DNA from: an uncultured Bacilli bacterium
GTDB lineage: Bacteria > Bacillota_I > Bacilli_A > RF39 > UBA660
Direction: 5' to 3'
Length of the DNA: 39,202 nt
NCBI GenBank assembly: GCA_944331955.1
Contig: CALVIY010000009.1
Coordinates: 1 to 39,202 of the forward strand
This document shows, in pieces, positions 1 through 8,820 of this stretch. Positions within the stretch are counted from its first letter, which is position 1. The number at the start of each line of letters is the position of its first letter. The translations under genes were made by a program, and so were the position numbers. The notes beneath the pieces are model-generated. The model was not told the DNA's origin and ran no database searches. It worked only from the letters and a program-made list of their open reading frames with translations.

Positions 1-74
1 TATTCTTAACGGGTTATTACTTGTCTATTGATATCACTTATTTTGTCACGGGCATTTACTTTGAGAATTCACCA

Positions 75-101
75 AAAATAGCCATAATTTTATGACTATT
101 T
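75..101 (-). terminator. Rho-independent terminator of the 96-515 gene
   Basis: A 12-bp stem (AAATAGTCATAA with TTATGGCTATTT, including G.U pairs) overlaps the TAG stop of the preceding gene and is followed on the minus strand by TTTTT. Bases 1-74 beyond it show no supported gene. Confidence 0.7.
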
Positions 102-515
102 ATTTAACATATTTAATAAGTTGATTTTAAACATATCTTTTTCAGGGTGAGATTTAGAAATCATTACTCCTTTATAAGTAGATAATTCAGCCATATGACC
201 TTCATTTAGAATACCTTCTGGAGTAATATTGGTAAGTAAAATAACATGTTTATCAGGATAGACTGTATAATGAACTCTTATCTCACCATGTACTTTTGCA
301 AATAAAGCATCAGTTGGTAATTTAAGCTCATAATCAACTGTACCTGCTTTAGTATCGTCACTAACCTTTTCACCTAAAAAATGACCTTTTCTTAGTTCTG
401 GATAATATTCAAAAGTTAGTTTTTTATATGCTAACATATTATATTTTCTTACAGAACGTTCTCTTTTTCTAAAATCATTCTCATCTAAATATTCAAATAT
501 AAATGACTTCTCCAT
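96..515 (-). CDS. Hypothetical protein, 139 aa
   Basis: I do not recognise this family. The protein is soluble, mixed alpha/beta and charged, with no signal peptide or membrane segment. The middle is rich in short beta-like stretches (for example DYELKLP, GEIRVHYTVYP, HVILLTNI), which suggests a small beta-rich domain. The ATG at 515 has a strong AAAGGGGG ribosome binding site eight bases upstream. The gene stands alone, with its own consensus promoter at the end of addA and its own terminator, so it is probably well expressed and monocistronic. No function can be assigned. Confidence 0.75.
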   Translation of the reverse strand: MEKSFIFEYLDENDFRKRERSVRKYNMLAYKKLTFEYYPELRKGHFLGEKVSDDTKAGTVDYELKLPTDALFAKVHGEIRVHYTVYPDKHVILLTNITPEGILNEGHMAELSTYKGVMISKSHPEKDMFKINLLNMLNK

Positions 516-560
516 ATGTAAAACCCCCTTTATTAACCCCCATATCTTGAAGTTGCTTGT

Positions 561-589
561 ATTATACTACAAAATTAGCATTTTGTCAA
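561..589 (-). promoter_or_regulatory. Perfect-consensus sigma-A promoter
   Basis: On the minus strand TTGACA (589-584), a 17-bp spacer and TATAAT (566-561) match the consensus exactly. It drives the 96-515 gene. The -35 box contains the TGA stop codon of addA (588-586), so the promoter is embedded in the 3' end of the upstream gene. Confidence 0.88.
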
Positions 590-3500
590 ATTTTTTCAAA
601 ATTTTCTCCAATTATTGAGTATAAATAACAACTAGTAGGTAGATTTAATTTCTTACTGATTACTTCCTTATAACCATTAAGTTGGTCTATATAGGCTTTA
701 TCTTTAGTATTTTTTAATTTATAATCTATAATTATCGCTTCACTATCCCCTACTAATAATAAGTCTATTTTACCATGGTAAGTTTTATTACTACTCCTAA
801 AAAGAAATTCATATTCTTGATATTTTTTATAGTCTTTATATTTATTCATAAAATTACTATTAAGAAAGTTAGTAAGTTTTTCTTTATAATAATTATCTTC
901 TATATAAGGTAATTTATTATTAACAAAATCTATTCTCTCAAACAAAGTATGAACATTTCTTCCTATCTCTAATAGTTTTAATTCATCTTCTGTTTTAACA
1001 TCATCACTTTCTTTATGATATGTTTCCTTTTCTTTTATAGTCTTATCATAAATAGAAGGAAGAATTTCTAATTCTTTAACATTATTATCTATTTTTGTAT
1101 CTACTTTTTTTACTTCTAAATATGCTTTAGATATATCTTTAATATCGCTTATCTCTTTAGTTTTATCTTTAAATAAAGGGGCAACACTAATTACCATTTT
1201 AGCAAAGTTAGTATAGTTTAATCTATCATAATCACTAACTATATCACCTAATTCTTTATCATTTTCGATGTTAGGCATAACTATTATCATTTTCTCTCTT
1301 GCACGTGTTAATGCTACATATAAAAGTCTAATTTTTTCACTAATATCTTTTTGTTTTAACTTCTCTATTGCAAGAGTCTTAGTAATTAATTTATTATTAG
1401 TATCTACTTCATCTATAATAATACCATAGGTATTATCAAATAAGACATTACTCTTATATTCATCTTTATTAAAGTCTTTATAGAAACCTGCAAAGTAACA
1501 GATAGGATATTCTAGTCCTTTAGATTTATGAATAGTCATAATCTTAACGCTATTACTATCTTCTTTACTAATAGCAAGCTTGATTTCTAATTTCTCGTTA
1601 TTAATTTTTTCTAAGTAATCACTAACATCAAGAATAGTAAAGTTACTATTTTCTAAGTTTGATATTAGATTATAAAAGTATTCCATTCTACTAGAATTAA
1701 TCTCAACATTGCCTATTAATGTAAGTTTATCCAGGTAGTTTAATTTATCTAATAATTTTTCTAAATAAACTACTGGGGTTAACTCATCAATATTTTCTAA
1801 AACTTCTTTAAATAGTTTAAAAACATTTGTTTCTTTATAAGTATCATTAACTAGACACTGATAGATTTCATCATCGGTATAAGAGAAAAGGAAACTACGA
1901 CAAATCGAGGTGAAAGCAAGGCGAAACTTGGTATCATAATTATTAGTAATAATAGATTTAGCCATAATAAAGAAATTCTTTAAAAGATATAAATCAGCAC
2001 TACCACTAGTTTTTTCATCTTCATATAAAGTAATAGGTAGACCTAAATATTCAAATACTTGTTTATAAGTAGTAAAATCAGTCGCTCTATCTAAAAGAAT
2101 AACAAAGTCACGATACTCTATTTCTCTTAAATAGTCCTCATCTTTATCATAGACTAAATATTTACTATTAATTTTTTCTTTAATATCATTTGCAATAATA
2201 AAAGCTTCTTTTTCTAGTTTACTATAACTTTTATCTTTAGCATCATAAGTATAAATATCTAAATAATTATTATTAGTAGTTTTGGCACTAGTTTCATAAG
2301 TCATATTACCAAACACCATAGCATGGCCATTATTATAGTCTGCTTCTCCTAAATAATCATCCATGATATGGGAAAAGAAAAGATTTATATCATCTAATAC
2401 TTCTCTTCTACTTCTAAAGTTTTTGGCAAGGTCAATTACTCGTCCTCCTATATTTTTCTTATAATTATCATATTTATCTTTAAATATAGAAGGATTAGCA
2501 TTACGAAAACGATAAATTGACTGTTTAATATCTCCTACCATATAAACATTATCATGTGATATATAACTAATAAAGGTTTCTTGAATATCATTAGTATCTT
2601 GATATTCATCTATTAATATTTCTTTAAAGGAATTTCCTACTTCTTCTCTAATCTCTAAATTATCACGAACAAGACTGATAGCAATTTTTTCTATATCCAT
2701 AAAGGTATAATAGTTATTTTCTTTCTTATACAAAGTGAATCTTTTGTCTAGTTCTTTAACTAGTTCTAGTATTATAGAAATATATTCTTTAGTTTTTATA
2801 ATACTAGATTTAATATCATCAATACTATCATATATAACTAAGTCTTTAAATTCTTTTAGTAAGGTTGTTAAATTATCTCTTAGTTCTTTAGAATCACTAT
2901 CAACACCAGTTCTTGCCCTAGGTAGTGATGTAAAGATTGTTCTTTTTAATTCTTCATAACTACTTGCATCCACAAAAGGTAAAAACATACTTTCTAGTTG
3001 TTCTAGATACTTACTAGATGTAAGAGATCTAACTTCTTCATAAAGGTCTATTATATTATCTTTCTTTTTACCTAATAGTTCTAAATATTCTTTAATATAC
3101 TTATCTATTACTTCATCACTATAATATTTAGAGATATAGTCATCTATAAAAGCTCTCTTATCTAATTTTAAATCTAGGGTACTATCAAGTTCTAGTATTC
3201 TTTTCTTAATAGTTTTATCATCTTTAAGGCAAAATTTAGTAATTAAGTTAAGAAAGTCTTCAGGACATTTATCATAGTAATCTAAAAATATTTCGTCTAA
3301 TATTTCTTTTTTTGCAAGATCTAAGATACTAGACTCGGCAATTGTTATATTACTTGATAAGTGTATAGTATCAGCATATTTTTTTACTAAGGCAAGAGAA
3401 TAAGCATCAAAGGTTGTAATATAACTACTATCTAGTAAATCTAACTCATCTATTAGTTCGTTTTCTTTAAATTTTTTCCTAACACGTTCTTTCATCTCTA

Positions 3501-3681
3501 AGGCTGCTTTATTAGTAAATGTTAAGATTAATAGTTCATTTATATGAGTTCCCTCTTTTATTTTTCTTAACACTCTTTCTGTTAAAACTGCAGTCTTACC
3601 ACTTCCTGCACCGGCACTGATTAGTAAATTAGAACCTTCTAAATCTATCGCTTTTTGTTGATCTTCAGTAAATTTAGGCAT
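586..3681 (-). CDS. addA: ATP-dependent helicase/nuclease subunit A (AddA)
   Basis: AddA is the UvrD-type helicase and nuclease subunit of the AddAB complex, which resects double-strand ends for RecA-mediated repair. The 1031-residue protein opens with FTEDQQKAI (Q motif) and Walker A GAGSGKT near residue 24. It has the Walker B/DEYQDT motif near 355, VGDIKQSIYRFR (motif III region), IMTIHKSKGLEYP (motif V) and VALTRAREK (motif VI). The C-terminal nuclease domain shows GKIDLL, IIDYKLKN near 985 and QLNGY, the PD-(D/E)XK triad of AddA. The start at 3681 is preferred to the longer ORF because AAGGTG lies just upstream and it overlaps the addB stop by eight bases (ATGCCTAA), indicating translational coupling. 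It is shorter than Bacillus AddA (about 1230 aa). Confidence 0.95.
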   Translation of the reverse strand: MPKFTEDQQKAIDLEGSNLLISAGAGSGKTAVLTERVLRKIKEGTHINELLILTFTNKAALEMKERVRKKFKENELIDELDLLDSSYITTFDAYSLALVKKYADTIHLSSNITIAESSILDLAKKEILDEIFLDYYDKCPEDFLNLITKFCLKDDKTIKKRILELDSTLDLKLDKRAFIDDYISKYYSDEVIDKYIKEYLELLGKKKDNIIDLYEEVRSLTSSKYLEQLESMFLPFVDASSYEELKRTIFTSLPRARTGVDSDSKELRDNLTTLLKEFKDLVIYDSIDDIKSSIIKTKEYISIILELVKELDKRFTLYKKENNYYTFMDIEKIAISLVRDNLEIREEVGNSFKEILIDEYQDTNDIQETFISYISHDNVYMVGDIKQSIYRFRNANPSIFKDKYDNYKKNIGGRVIDLAKNFRSRREVLDDINLFFSHIMDDYLGEADYNNGHAMVFGNMTYETSAKTTNNNYLDIYTYDAKDKSYSKLEKEAFIIANDIKEKINSKYLVYDKDEDYLREIEYRDFVILLDRATDFTTYKQVFEYLGLPITLYEDEKTSGSADLYLLKNFFIMAKSIITNNYDTKFRLAFTSICRSFLFSYTDDEIYQCLVNDTYKETNVFKLFKEVLENIDELTPVVYLEKLLDKLNYLDKLTLIGNVEINSSRMEYFYNLISNLENSNFTILDVSDYLEKINNEKLEIKLAISKEDSNSVKIMTIHKSKGLEYPICYFAGFYKDFNKDEYKSNVLFDNTYGIIIDEVDTNNKLITKTLAIEKLKQKDISEKIRLLYVALTRAREKMIIVMPNIENDKELGDIVSDYDRLNYTNFAKMVISVAPLFKDKTKEISDIKDISKAYLEVKKVDTKIDNNVKELEILPSIYDKTIKEKETYHKESDDVKTEDELKLLEIGRNVHTLFERIDFVNNKLPYIEDNYYKEKLTNFLNSNFMNKYKDYKKYQEYEFLFRSSNKTYHGKIDLLLVGDSEAIIIDYKLKNTKDKAYIDQLNGYKEVISKKLNLPTSCYLYSIIGENFEKI

Positions 3682-5959
3682 TAGATTCACCTTCTTTCTT
3701 ATCAAGATAGACATAGTCACTTGCACTTACAAAACATACTTCTTTAAATGGACAAAACTCACAAGAAATATTTTTGTTATTAATTATTTTAGGGGCGATA
3801 GCAAAGTCATTATTATCTATTATTTTAAGAGACTTATCTAAGGCTTTATGAATAGAGTTCATTATATCTTCTACTTCACTATCTGATAAGACTTTACTTC
3901 TACTAGAAAGTTCTCCATCTTTCTTTATACTTAAACCTTTAACAAAAGAATCTGTTTCATAATCTTCATCTAAATATGAAAGTACTATTTTATCATCTGT
4001 TGTATACCCTACTAGTTTTAAGTTTTTTAGTTGTTCTTCGCTATCTTTATAGTTTTGTAACAAATACTGATAAAAGAACCCAACAAAAGTAGGATTATTA
4101 AATAAATTACTCTTATTTATTAGGTAAATATATAAAGGTAGTTGTAAATATAATCCCTCACTCAAATAATCTAAATTTAAAGTAGCACTTCCTGTTTTAT
4201 AATCAAAAACAGCATAAAAAGTTTTATCATGAAATGGTTTAAATAATATCTTATCAATAAAACCTTTTAAAGTTGCATGATTACTAAGAGGAATTTCTAA
4301 TCTCTTTTCTCCATAAAATTCTGTAAGAAAACTTCTTTTTTCTATTTCTTTATTATAATCAACTATTATCTTTAACTCTTTTTCTAATCTTTTAAATAAA
4401 ACAGTTTCTCTACTATCTAAGGTATTATCTTTTAAAGCTTTATTAAGAGACTCTTCAAAAGAAAAGTTATTATTATAACTATCTTTTAATACACTATGAA
4501 AGATATTACCTATTTTTGTACTAAAACTCTCCTCAAAACTATCTAATTTTAAGATGTATTTTAAATAGTATTTAAAGGGGCATTTTGCAAGATCATCTAT
4601 ACTTGAATATGACAGACTATAAGGGGTAATAGGTCTATTAATCCCTTTAAATTTATGATCAAAACTAGAATATTTACTAGAATCTATATTAGTAGTTAAA
4701 AAGTCAAAATCTTTATCTTTTTCATGATATTTATAATAAGTATCTAAGACATTACTTACTCTATAATTATTAAAATCTTTACTATAGTTATAATTATAAT
4801 GAAGATTATCTACTTCTTTTAAATTAAACTCATTTAATAAACTAGACTTAGCATATTCTCCAGTTAATGATGTTAATTTATATGATATAGTAAGGTTTTC
4901 AATAGTACCTAAGACTTTAATTAGGTTATCTTTACTTAGTTTATTTTTAATAGTAGAAGTATTTAAATTACAAGTTCTTTTTAAATTATCACTTAAATAC
5001 TCTTCATCTTTATATATTTTAGGTAAATAATTCTGGTTAAAGCCTAAGACAAATAAATATTCATCATCACTAACTAAATAAGGAATTTCTAATGATTCAT
5101 TTAAAACTTTAACAGATTCTATTAGTTCATTATTATCAAGAGTAGTATTTTCTAGCTTTTCTTTTAATAAAATATCATAATACTTACTATCCTTCGCATA
5201 AGTTAAATCATCATTTATTTTCGTAATTTTTGCCTTTAAACTATTATCTTTAATATGGTTAATATCTTTATCTTTTAGATATTCTTTAACACTTATTATG
5301 GAAGTTAATTTATTAGTAGATTTAAGGTATAGAGGAATATCAAACATAGAAAAAATAGTTTTAAGTAAGAAGTTATAACTATTATCTACTCCTGCTAGAA
5401 ATATTTTATTATAACTAATGCCTTTAGTATTAAGCTCTCTTATTTTTAAAGCGGTACTAATTATCTCATCTTTCATCGAATGATATTTATAGACTGTATC
5501 TATAGATATACTACTAGTTATTTCTATGTAATTTGTATTAATACTATCTAGCATATCTTTTTGATATGGTTCTAACATACCATAACCTAAAATAAAGATG
5601 TTTTTAGTTAATAAGTAATCACTGTAACCTTTATCAAAAATTAAATAATTATTATCTTTTAAATCAAAGTATAAGTTTTTAAGATTATTTAATTTAGTTT
5701 CTCTATATTCTTTAGTTATATCTATTTTATAAAGTTTTTTAAGCATTAACTTTAAAACATCTATATTTTCATTAGTTTTATCTAATAAATATAGTAAAGC
5801 TTCTTCTTTTATATCAAAAAAATAATGTTTTTCTAACTCTTCTAAACTAATAAAAGTTATATTATAAATATTTCTATCTTTTGATAAGAGATCTAATAGT
5901 TTTAATTTTAAACTATTAGGAACAATATAAATAGAATTATCAGTAAATTTAAAGTTCAT
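3674..5959 (-). CDS. addB: ATP-dependent nuclease subunit B (AddB/RexB type)
   Basis: AddB is the second nuclease subunit of AddAB. The C-terminal half has the RecB-like nuclease core: VFDYKTGSA near residue 586 followed by GLYLQLPLYIYL. Four cysteines expected to hold the 4Fe-4S cluster are visible: one in AKCPFKYYL near 458 and three in CEFCPFKEVC near 735-745. At 761 aa it is much shorter than Bacillus AddB (about 1166 aa), and the N-terminus has no Walker A, so this subunit probably cannot bind ATP there. It lies directly upstream of addA with an eight-base overlap. The assignment is secure from the nuclease and Fe-S motifs plus the addA partner; the reduced size is the unusual feature. 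Confidence 0.9.
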   Translation of the reverse strand: MNFKFTDNSIYIVPNSLKLKLLDLLSKDRNIYNITFISLEELEKHYFFDIKEEALLYLLDKTNENIDVLKLMLKKLYKIDITKEYRETKLNNLKNLYFDLKDNNYLIFDKGYSDYLLTKNIFILGYGMLEPYQKDMLDSINTNYIEITSSISIDTVYKYHSMKDEIISTALKIRELNTKGISYNKIFLAGVDNSYNFLLKTIFSMFDIPLYLKSTNKLTSIISVKEYLKDKDINHIKDNSLKAKITKINDDLTYAKDSKYYDILLKEKLENTTLDNNELIESVKVLNESLEIPYLVSDDEYLFVLGFNQNYLPKIYKDEEYLSDNLKRTCNLNTSTIKNKLSKDNLIKVLGTIENLTISYKLTSLTGEYAKSSLLNEFNLKEVDNLHYNYNYSKDFNNYRVSNVLDTYYKYHEKDKDFDFLTTNIDSSKYSSFDHKFKGINRPITPYSLSYSSIDDLAKCPFKYYLKYILKLDSFEESFSTKIGNIFHSVLKDSYNNNFSFEESLNKALKDNTLDSRETVLFKRLEKELKIIVDYNKEIEKRSFLTEFYGEKRLEIPLSNHATLKGFIDKILFKPFHDKTFYAVFDYKTGSATLNLDYLSEGLYLQLPLYIYLINKSNLFNNPTFVGFFYQYLLQNYKDSEEQLKNLKLVGYTTDDKIVLSYLDEDYETDSFVKGLSIKKDGELSSRSKVLSDSEVEDIMNSIHKALDKSLKIIDNNDFAIAPKIINNKNISCEFCPFKEVCFVSASDYVYLDKKEGESNA

Positions 5960-5987
5960 ATAAACACCAACTTCCTTATTAGTTTTA

Positions 5988-6056
5988 AAGAAAGAAGTTA
6001 TATTTCTTCTTTCTTTAGTTCAAGTTTCTCTTTTATTAAGACATAATGTCTTTTTT
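5988..6056. other. Intergenic hairpins between the flavodoxin gene and addB
   Basis: Two inverted repeats sit here. One has 11-bp arms AAAGAAAGAAG / CTTCTTTCTTT. The other, AAGACA-taa-TGTCTT, is followed by TTTTTT on the plus strand and has weak U-richness on the minus strand. They could limit read-through from nusB-xseAB into addBA. Direction and strength as terminators are uncertain. Confidence 0.4.
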
Positions 6057-6522
6057 ATATATTTTTTAGATAATTAATACACGGTTCTAAATTGTTTTTA
6101 GTAACAAAGTCTTTCCCATTTTTAAATAAGTTTAAAAGTTCCTTATCGTCTTTAGCGATATCTTTACCAATAATAGAGAGAAACTTCCTAAAGAAAAAGT
6201 TTAATTTACTATAATCAATCCCTCCTCTTAGATAAAAGAAAGGAAGACTTATATTGTTAGCATTTTTTAATGTTTCAACATAATCTTTACTATAGGCAAG
6301 GGCTCCTACAGCGATTACTACTTTTACATTATATTTCTTTAATATTTTAGAAAGTCCCATTATTTTAGAAGCATAGATATAACTAAGGAATATTATTTCA
6401 TCATTTTCACTGGCTTTAGCATCTTTATAGGAATAACAAGGAATATTTAACTCTTCACTAAGCATTTTAGCATATCTTTTTGTATGCCCTGTTTTACTTT
6501 TATATATAATTACTTTTGCCAT
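6055..6522 (-). CDS. Flavodoxin-domain protein, 155 aa
   Basis: The N-terminus, KVIIYKSKTGHTKRYAKML, is a flavodoxin-type phosphate-binding loop (SKTGHT, compare T/SxTGxT) after the first beta strand. The alternating strand/helix pattern continues through EIIFLSYIYASKI and VVIAVGAL, consistent with an FMN-binding flavodoxin-like fold (Flavodoxin_5 / protoporphyrinogen oxidase-like group). The redox partner cannot be read from sequence. The ATG lies two bases after the stop of the DUF1653 gene, whose final codons (AAAGGG) double as its ribosome binding site, so the two are co-translated as the tail of the nusB-xseAB operon. Confidence 0.75.
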   Translation of the reverse strand: MAKVIIYKSKTGHTKRYAKMLSEELNIPCYSYKDAKASENDEIIFLSYIYASKIMGLSKILKKYNVKVVIAVGALAYSKDYVETLKNANNISLPFFYLRGGIDYSKLNFFFRKFLSIIGKDIAKDDKELLNLFKNGKDFVTKNNLEPCINYLKNI

Positions 6523-6524
6523 TT

Positions 6525-6782
6525 TTACCCTTTAAAGTTATTTCTATTACTATTAGGTTCTATAAGTTCAAACTTATACTCTTGCTCTACATTAGGATAC
6601 TTTTCATGATTAACTTTTTCCATAAAATCTTTTAAAGGCCTAACCCAACAACTTCCATCTTCATATAGTTTTCTATATATAACTAAATCTTCTAAAGTCT
6701 CACAGTCTTTAGCAATTTCTTCAACTAAGTAATAATCTCCTTTAAAGTGCTTATAGATACCATGTATTTTAATTTTTCTCAT
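6525..6782 (-). CDS. DUF1653 domain protein, 85 aa
   Basis: The first 60 residues fit the DUF1653 pattern: GIYKHFKGDYYLVEEIA, then ETLEDLVIYRKLYEDGSCW and WVRPLKDFMEKV. Family members are small single-domain proteins of unknown function, often tucked into housekeeping operons. It starts two bases after the xseB stop and ends two bases before the flavodoxin-like gene, so it is tightly coupled to both neighbours. No catalytic role can be assigned. Confidence 0.85.
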   Translation of the reverse strand: MRKIKIHGIYKHFKGDYYLVEEIAKDCETLEDLVIYRKLYEDGSCWVRPLKDFMEKVNHEKYPNVEQEYKFELIEPNSNRNNFKG

Positions 6783-6784
6783 AA

Positions 6785-7015
6785 TTATGCCTCTGCTTCG
6801 CCTTTAAATTCAGAAAGAGTTCCATCTTCATTAACAATAGATGTTAATGCTTTTTCAGCTTCTTTTAAATCTTTATCGCATAGACTAGCAAGTTTAGTTG
6901 CTTTTGTAAAATAATCTATCGCTTTGTCTAGTTCCACATCACCATTTTCTAAAGCTTTAACAAGTGTTTCTAACTCCTCTATTTTCTCTTCAAATTTCAT
7001 TTCTTTCTTTTCCAT
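6785..7015 (-). CDS. xseB: Exodeoxyribonuclease VII small subunit
   Basis: XseB joins XseA to form exonuclease VII, a metal-independent single-strand DNA nuclease. The 76-residue, almost wholly helical protein has the family signature: FEEKIEELETLVKALENGDV followed by LDKAIDYFTKATKLASLCDKDL, and the usual length. GGAGGAG precedes the ATG at 7015. It sits immediately downstream of xseA, the standard order. Confidence 0.95.
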   Translation of the reverse strand: MEKKEMKFEEKIEELETLVKALENGDVELDKAIDYFTKATKLASLCDKDLKEAEKALTSIVNEDGTLSEFKGEAEA

Positions 7016-7027
7016 AATTAACTCCTC

Positions 7028-8281
7028 CTATTTTATAATAGCTTCCTTACTACCATCTTTTAACTCTATATTAATTAAATCATCTTTCTTTAAATCTTTT
7101 ATACTAGTAATGGCCTTATCATTAAGTTTAACAATACTATAACCTCTTTCTAGAGTTTTTAATGGCGATAAGGTATCTAATTTACTAAGTAATAAAGCAT
7201 ATTTCTGTTTAGTCTTATCTAATACTACTAAAGGATTACTAAATAAAGGTCTTGATTTAATATTATTTAGTTTAACCTTCTCTTTATCAATAATAACTTT
7301 ATAATTCTTAACTAAACTCTCTGTTAAATAATCAAGTTTTTGAATCTTAGCAGAGTATAAATCTAAAGGATTATTTAAAATATAATGCCCCTTAATACTA
7401 TCGAGTCTTTTTTTCTTTAACTCAAGTATTGTTCCCATTGCTTTCCTACTTCTTAAGTTTAACTGATTAATATAGTTTATAACATCAGTTTTATTAGGAA
7501 CGGCAATCTCTGCTGCCCCTGTTGGTGTAGGGGCTCTTAAATCTCCTACAAAGTCTGCAATAGTAAAGTCTATTTCATGACCTACGGCACTGATTATTGG
7601 TATAGGGCATTCAAAAATAGCACGAGCCACTATCTCTTCATTAAAGGCCCATAAATCTTCAATAGAACCTCCACCTCTACCTACTATTAGAACGTCTAAA
7701 TTGTAGTTTTCTGCGCGTTTAATTTGCCTTACAATATCTTCTTTAGCACCTTCTCCTTGTACTAAACTAGGTAAAAGTATTACTTCTGTTAAAGGAAATC
7801 TTCTATTAATAGTAGATATTATATCACGAATAGCAGCCCCTGTTGGTGCAGTTATAACTCCAACACGTTCTGGTATTTTTGGAATAGGTTTTTTGTACCT
7901 ATCATCAAATAATCCTTCACTTGCTAGCTTTTTCTTTAACTGTTCAAATGCTACATAAAGATTACCTACTCCATCTTCCATCATTTCATTAACATAAATC
8001 TGATATCCACCTGTCGCTTCATAAACAGATATTCTTCCAGTTACAAGTATCTTCATTCCATCAACTGGTTCAAATTTAACTTTACTAGCACTACTTGCAA
8101 ACATAACAGCATTAATTCTACTACCTTCGTCTTTAATAGTAAAATAAAAGTGTCCTCTAGTATGAGCCTTAAAATTAGATATTTCTCCTTTAAGATAAAC
8201 TTCTCTTAAATTAACATCATTATCTAATTTATATTTAATATACTTAGTTAACTGACTAACTGTTAAATATTCTTTATTCAT
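7028..8281 (-). CDS. xseA: Exodeoxyribonuclease VII large subunit
   Basis: XseA is the catalytic subunit of exonuclease VII. It begins with an OB-fold (YLTVSQLTKYIKYKL, VYLKGEISNFK, GHFYFTIKD) and continues into the catalytic domain (RVGVITAPTGAAIRDI, GRGGGSIEDLWAFNEE, SAVGHEIDFTIADF, RAPTPTGAAE). It ends with the helical region and GYSIV motif near the C-terminus. At 417 aa it is of normal length. I place the start at the ATG at 8281, with GAGGATAG upstream, rather than the GTG four codons earlier. This start overlaps the nusB stop by eight bases (ATGAATAA), the same coupling geometry as addB-addA. Confidence 0.95.
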   Translation of the reverse strand: MNKEYLTVSQLTKYIKYKLDNDVNLREVYLKGEISNFKAHTRGHFYFTIKDEGSRINAVMFASSASKVKFEPVDGMKILVTGRISVYEATGGYQIYVNEMMEDGVGNLYVAFEQLKKKLASEGLFDDRYKKPIPKIPERVGVITAPTGAAIRDIISTINRRFPLTEVILLPSLVQGEGAKEDIVRQIKRAENYNLDVLIVGRGGGSIEDLWAFNEEIVARAIFECPIPIISAVGHEIDFTIADFVGDLRAPTPTGAAEIAVPNKTDVINYINQLNLRSRKAMGTILELKKKRLDSIKGHYILNNPLDLYSAKIQKLDYLTESLVKNYKVIIDKEKVKLNNIKSRPLFSNPLVVLDKTKQKYALLLSKLDTLSPLKTLERGYSIVKLNDKAITSIKDLKKDDLINIELKDGSKEAIIK

Positions 8282-8681
8282 TACTATCCTCACTATGATA
8301 AATATTATCTAAAACTCCATTTAGCATCTTAGTAACTTCTAAATCACTATATTTTTTAGATATCTCTACCCATTCATTAATACTAACAATACTAGGAGTA
8401 TCTAGATATTTTAACTCATAACTAGATAAAAGAAATAAAGCCTCGTCTACTTTATTTAATCTATTAAGAGACCAATCAGACATATATTTATTAACTAAAT
8501 TAGTTAATTCTTCTCTTTTCTCTATAACTCCATTAACTAGCGAATTAACAAAATCATTTTCTACTTCATATTCTTCTTTAATTAAATCATCTACATCATA
8601 ATAAACATGAGCATCTTCAAAAATATTAATTTTATAAATTATACGAAGAGCTATTTCTCTTACTTCATTTCTTGTTTTCAA
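8274..8681 (-). CDS. nusB: Transcription antitermination factor NusB
   Basis: NusB is the all-helical partner of NusE/S10 in transcription antitermination of rRNA operons. The protein starts with the typical basic segment (KTRNEVREIALRIIYKINIF) and continues through FVNSLVNGVIEKREEL, the WSLNRLNKVDEALFLLSSYEL signature and SINEWVEISKKY. The likely start is a TTG at 8681, preceded by a GTGAT sequence resembling the extended Shine-Dalgarno; a GTG at 8690 is an alternative. It heads an operon with xseA, xseB, DUF1653 and the flavodoxin-like gene. The nusB-xseA-xseB order is common in Firmicutes. Confidence 0.9.
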   Translation of the reverse strand: MKTRNEVREIALRIIYKINIFEDAHVYYDVDDLIKEEYEVENDFVNSLVNGVIEKREELTNLVNKYMSDWSLNRLNKVDEALFLLSSYELKYLDTPSIVSINEWVEISKKYSDLEVTKMLNGVLDNIYHSEDSNE

Positions 8682-8776
8682 AAGTATCACTCGCTTTCTT
8701 ATTTCATTTTATCAAAAAAAGTCACATATGAAAAGAGCAAACATTATAAAATGTTTGTTCTATCAAAAAATGTATC

Positions 8777-8813
8777 TTGTCAGATTGTTTTATTGTATTA
8801 GATATGTTATTAT
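8777..8813 (+). promoter_or_regulatory. Promoter for the small RNA/peptide unit
   Basis: TTGTTT (8785-8790), a 17-bp spacer and TATTAT (8808-8813) form a plausible sigma-A promoter. It predicts a start at about 8820, where the 5' pairing arm of the RNA begins. An additional TTGTCA is at 8777-8782 but is less well spaced. Confidence 0.6.
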
Positions 8814-8820
8814 ACAAACC

